Of a DNA stretch of 64,000 bases, positions 63,194-64,000 are shown one piece after another. The stretch is from RPQJ01 sp963700045. Lineage in GTDB: Bacteria; Pseudomonadota; Gammaproteobacteria; Steroidobacterales; Steroidobacteraceae. The position numbers and the translations under genes are program-made. The stretch spans positions 1-64,000 of the forward strand of contig CAVOWK010000007.1 in NCBI GenBank assembly GCA_963700045.1, written 5' to 3'. Under the pieces are notes generated by a model, which made no database searches, was not told where the DNA came from, and worked only from the letters and a program-made list of their open reading frames with translations. How positions within the stretch are numbered: position 1 is the stretch's first letter; every line of letters starts with the position of its first letter.

Positions 63194-63796
63194 GTGAACA
63201 GCTCCCGCAGCACACCGCGCGTGCGCCTGATGGCAATCGCCGTCATCGTCTGCATCGTAATGGTCGCCCTGACCGAGCGCCCGACGTTTACGGGATTCGC
63301 AAACGGCCTGGTGGGGTTCCTGGGGTTCGTGCTGGTCGCTGTCGCGGCCCTGGGCCGCTTCTGGACCTCGCTGTTCATCGCCGGCCGCAAGGACGCGGCG
63401 CTGGTCCAGGTCGGACCGTACGCCGCGTGCCGGCACCCGCTCTACCTGCTGTCGTTGATCGGCATGATCGGCCTCGGCCTCGCCACGCGCAGCGTCGTGC
63501 TGCTGCTGGCGCTGGTGGGCATCGCTGCCCTGCTGCACGCCGGGGCCATGAGGGCCGAGGACGCGCTGCTCGAGAGTACGCATGGCGCAGCAGCGCGTCG
63601 CTATCGGGAACAGGTTCCGGCGCTGATTCCGGACTGGTCACGCTATTCGGTTCCGGAGTTGCTGGAGATCCAGCCGCGCGTGGTCTGGAAAGCCGTGCTC
63701 GACGCCGGCAGCCTGCTGCTGGCACTGGCGCTGGTGCAAGCCGCGCACCTGCTGCAACACGCTGGAGCCATCACCCCATGGTGGCGCTTGCCGTGA
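63194..63796 (+). CDS. ICMT-like membrane methyltransferase-family protein
   Basis: A 200-residue protein with several hydrophobic segments. Its core VQVGPYAACRHPLYLLSLIG and ALLESTHGAAARRYREQVPA match the isoprenylcysteine carboxyl methyltransferase/PEMT family (RHPLY and EE/E..Y.Y motifs). Such bacterial proteins methylate lipids or are of unknown role. The start is uncertain: GTG at 63194 (VNSSRSTPRVRLM) or GTG at 63181. The stop overlaps a GTG of the next gene (GTGA). Confidence 0.8.
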   Translation: MNSSRSTPRVRLMAIAVIVCIVMVALTERPTFTGFANGLVGFLGFVLVAVAALGRFWTSLFIAGRKDAALVQVGPYAACRHPLYLLSLIGMIGLGLATRSVVLLLALVGIAALLHAGAMRAEDALLESTHGAAARRYREQVPALIPDWSRYSVPELLEIQPRVVWKAVLDAGSLLLALALVQAAHLLQHAGAITPWWRLP

Positions 63797-64000
63797 GCGA
63801 TCCCACGTCGCGCACCGTGCTCAAGCGTGACCTGTTGGGTTCCGTCTGTCGTATCGACGTGCCTGCGCAGGGCTCCCAGCCGGGCTCTGCCTGCATCGAG
63901 CGCGACACCCGCGACGCGCGCTGGTGGCTGCGGCTCGCGGCGCGACGACTCGCAACCCGCGAAGCGCGCGCACTCGCGGCGCTGCAGCAGGTACCGGGCA
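63793..64000 (+). CDS. Kinase-like protein, 5' part only (Kdo/RIO-type phosphotransferase)
   Basis: The GTG at 63793 overlaps the previous stop (GTGA). An in-frame ATG at 63778 is the alternative. The 69 visible residues read TSRTVLKRDLLGSVCRIDVP, then CIERDTRDARWWLRLAARRL and REARALAALQQVPG. The pattern (KRDLLG, then RDTR, then a basic helix ending LAALQQVPG) recalls the N-terminus of lipopolysaccharide core and RIO-like kinases, but the catalytic loop is outside the window, so this is tentative. Confidence 0.5.
   Translation, partial: MSDPTSRTVLKRDLLGSVCRIDVPAQGSQPGSACIERDTRDARWWLRLAARRLATREARALAALQQVPG

Overview
The window is chromosomal DNA of a high-GC gammaproteobacterium. The strongest evidence is gene order. 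A minor-pilin operon (fimT, a second FimT/FimU-like gene, pilV, pilW, pilX, pilY1, pilE) faces ispH-lspA-ileS-ribF-murJ. Next come rpsT, obgE-rpmA-rplU and a polyprenyl synthase, which is the arrangement known from Pseudomonas and Xanthomonas relatives. Codon use, an Irr-like regulator, a SusC-unlike TonB receptor, a CaiB-type CoA transferase and a TAP-type hydrolase would suit a Steroidobacterales, Nevskiales or Xanthomonadales relative, but I cannot assign a genus. No phage, transposase, integrase, CRISPR array or plasmid function is visible.

Layout. 1-2735: a roughly 1.37-kb tandem duplication carrying the 5' part of a GAF-PAS sensor gene and the 3' part of an ArnT-like glycosyltransferase gene. 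2.3-12.5 kb: an envelope and lipid block with a GT39/GT2 glycosyltransferase pair, a zinc-type cation efflux protein, a DUF374 acyltransferase, a phosphopantetheinyl transferase, a cytochrome P450, a fatty-acyl-AMP ligase fused to an acyl carrier domain, and two LpxL/HtrB-type acyltransferases. 12.5-13.0 kb: tRNA-Thr and an Irr-like Fur-family regulator. 13.2-21.0 kb: the type IV pilus minor-pilin operon. 21-32 kb: the conserved housekeeping block, ending in tRNA-Pro. 32-40 kb: small metabolic, stress and secreted proteins, an ABC-F ATPase, YaiI, a SemiSWEET, a VOC-SnoaL fusion and a class A acid phosphatase. 40.2-46.9 kb: a large SpvB/VCBS/RHS protein with a variable tip and an overlapping candidate immunity gene. 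47-64 kb: oxidoreductase, NUDIX, histone H1-like protein, PEP carboxylase, TonB receptor, GNAT, CoA transferase, YSC84, SRPBCC, TAP-type hydrolase, MsrA, MarC, a methyltransferase-like membrane protein, and the start of a kinase-like gene.

Sequence quality matters here. Many otherwise normal genes are split by one-base shifts: the P450, the PPTase, six of the eight pilus-locus genes, the RHS gene, the TonB receptor, a GNAT, a hydrolase and the acid phosphatase. The shifts cluster at about 13.8-18.2 kb and 53.2-54.4 kb, while ileS, ppc and the ribosomal genes are intact. I read most of them as consensus errors and annotate each gene as one CDS over its full span.

The most promising items for a second look are four. 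(1) The RHS tip and the gene overlapping its stop codon (45.5-46.9 kb), a candidate toxin-immunity pair. (2) The acyl-AMP ligase-ACP/P450/PPTase/acyltransferase lipid cluster. (3) Two long GGAAGG-type polypurine/polypyrimidine inverted repeats, one of which supplies the end of a coding region. (4) A four-tract G-quadruplex motif abutting the obgE start codon.
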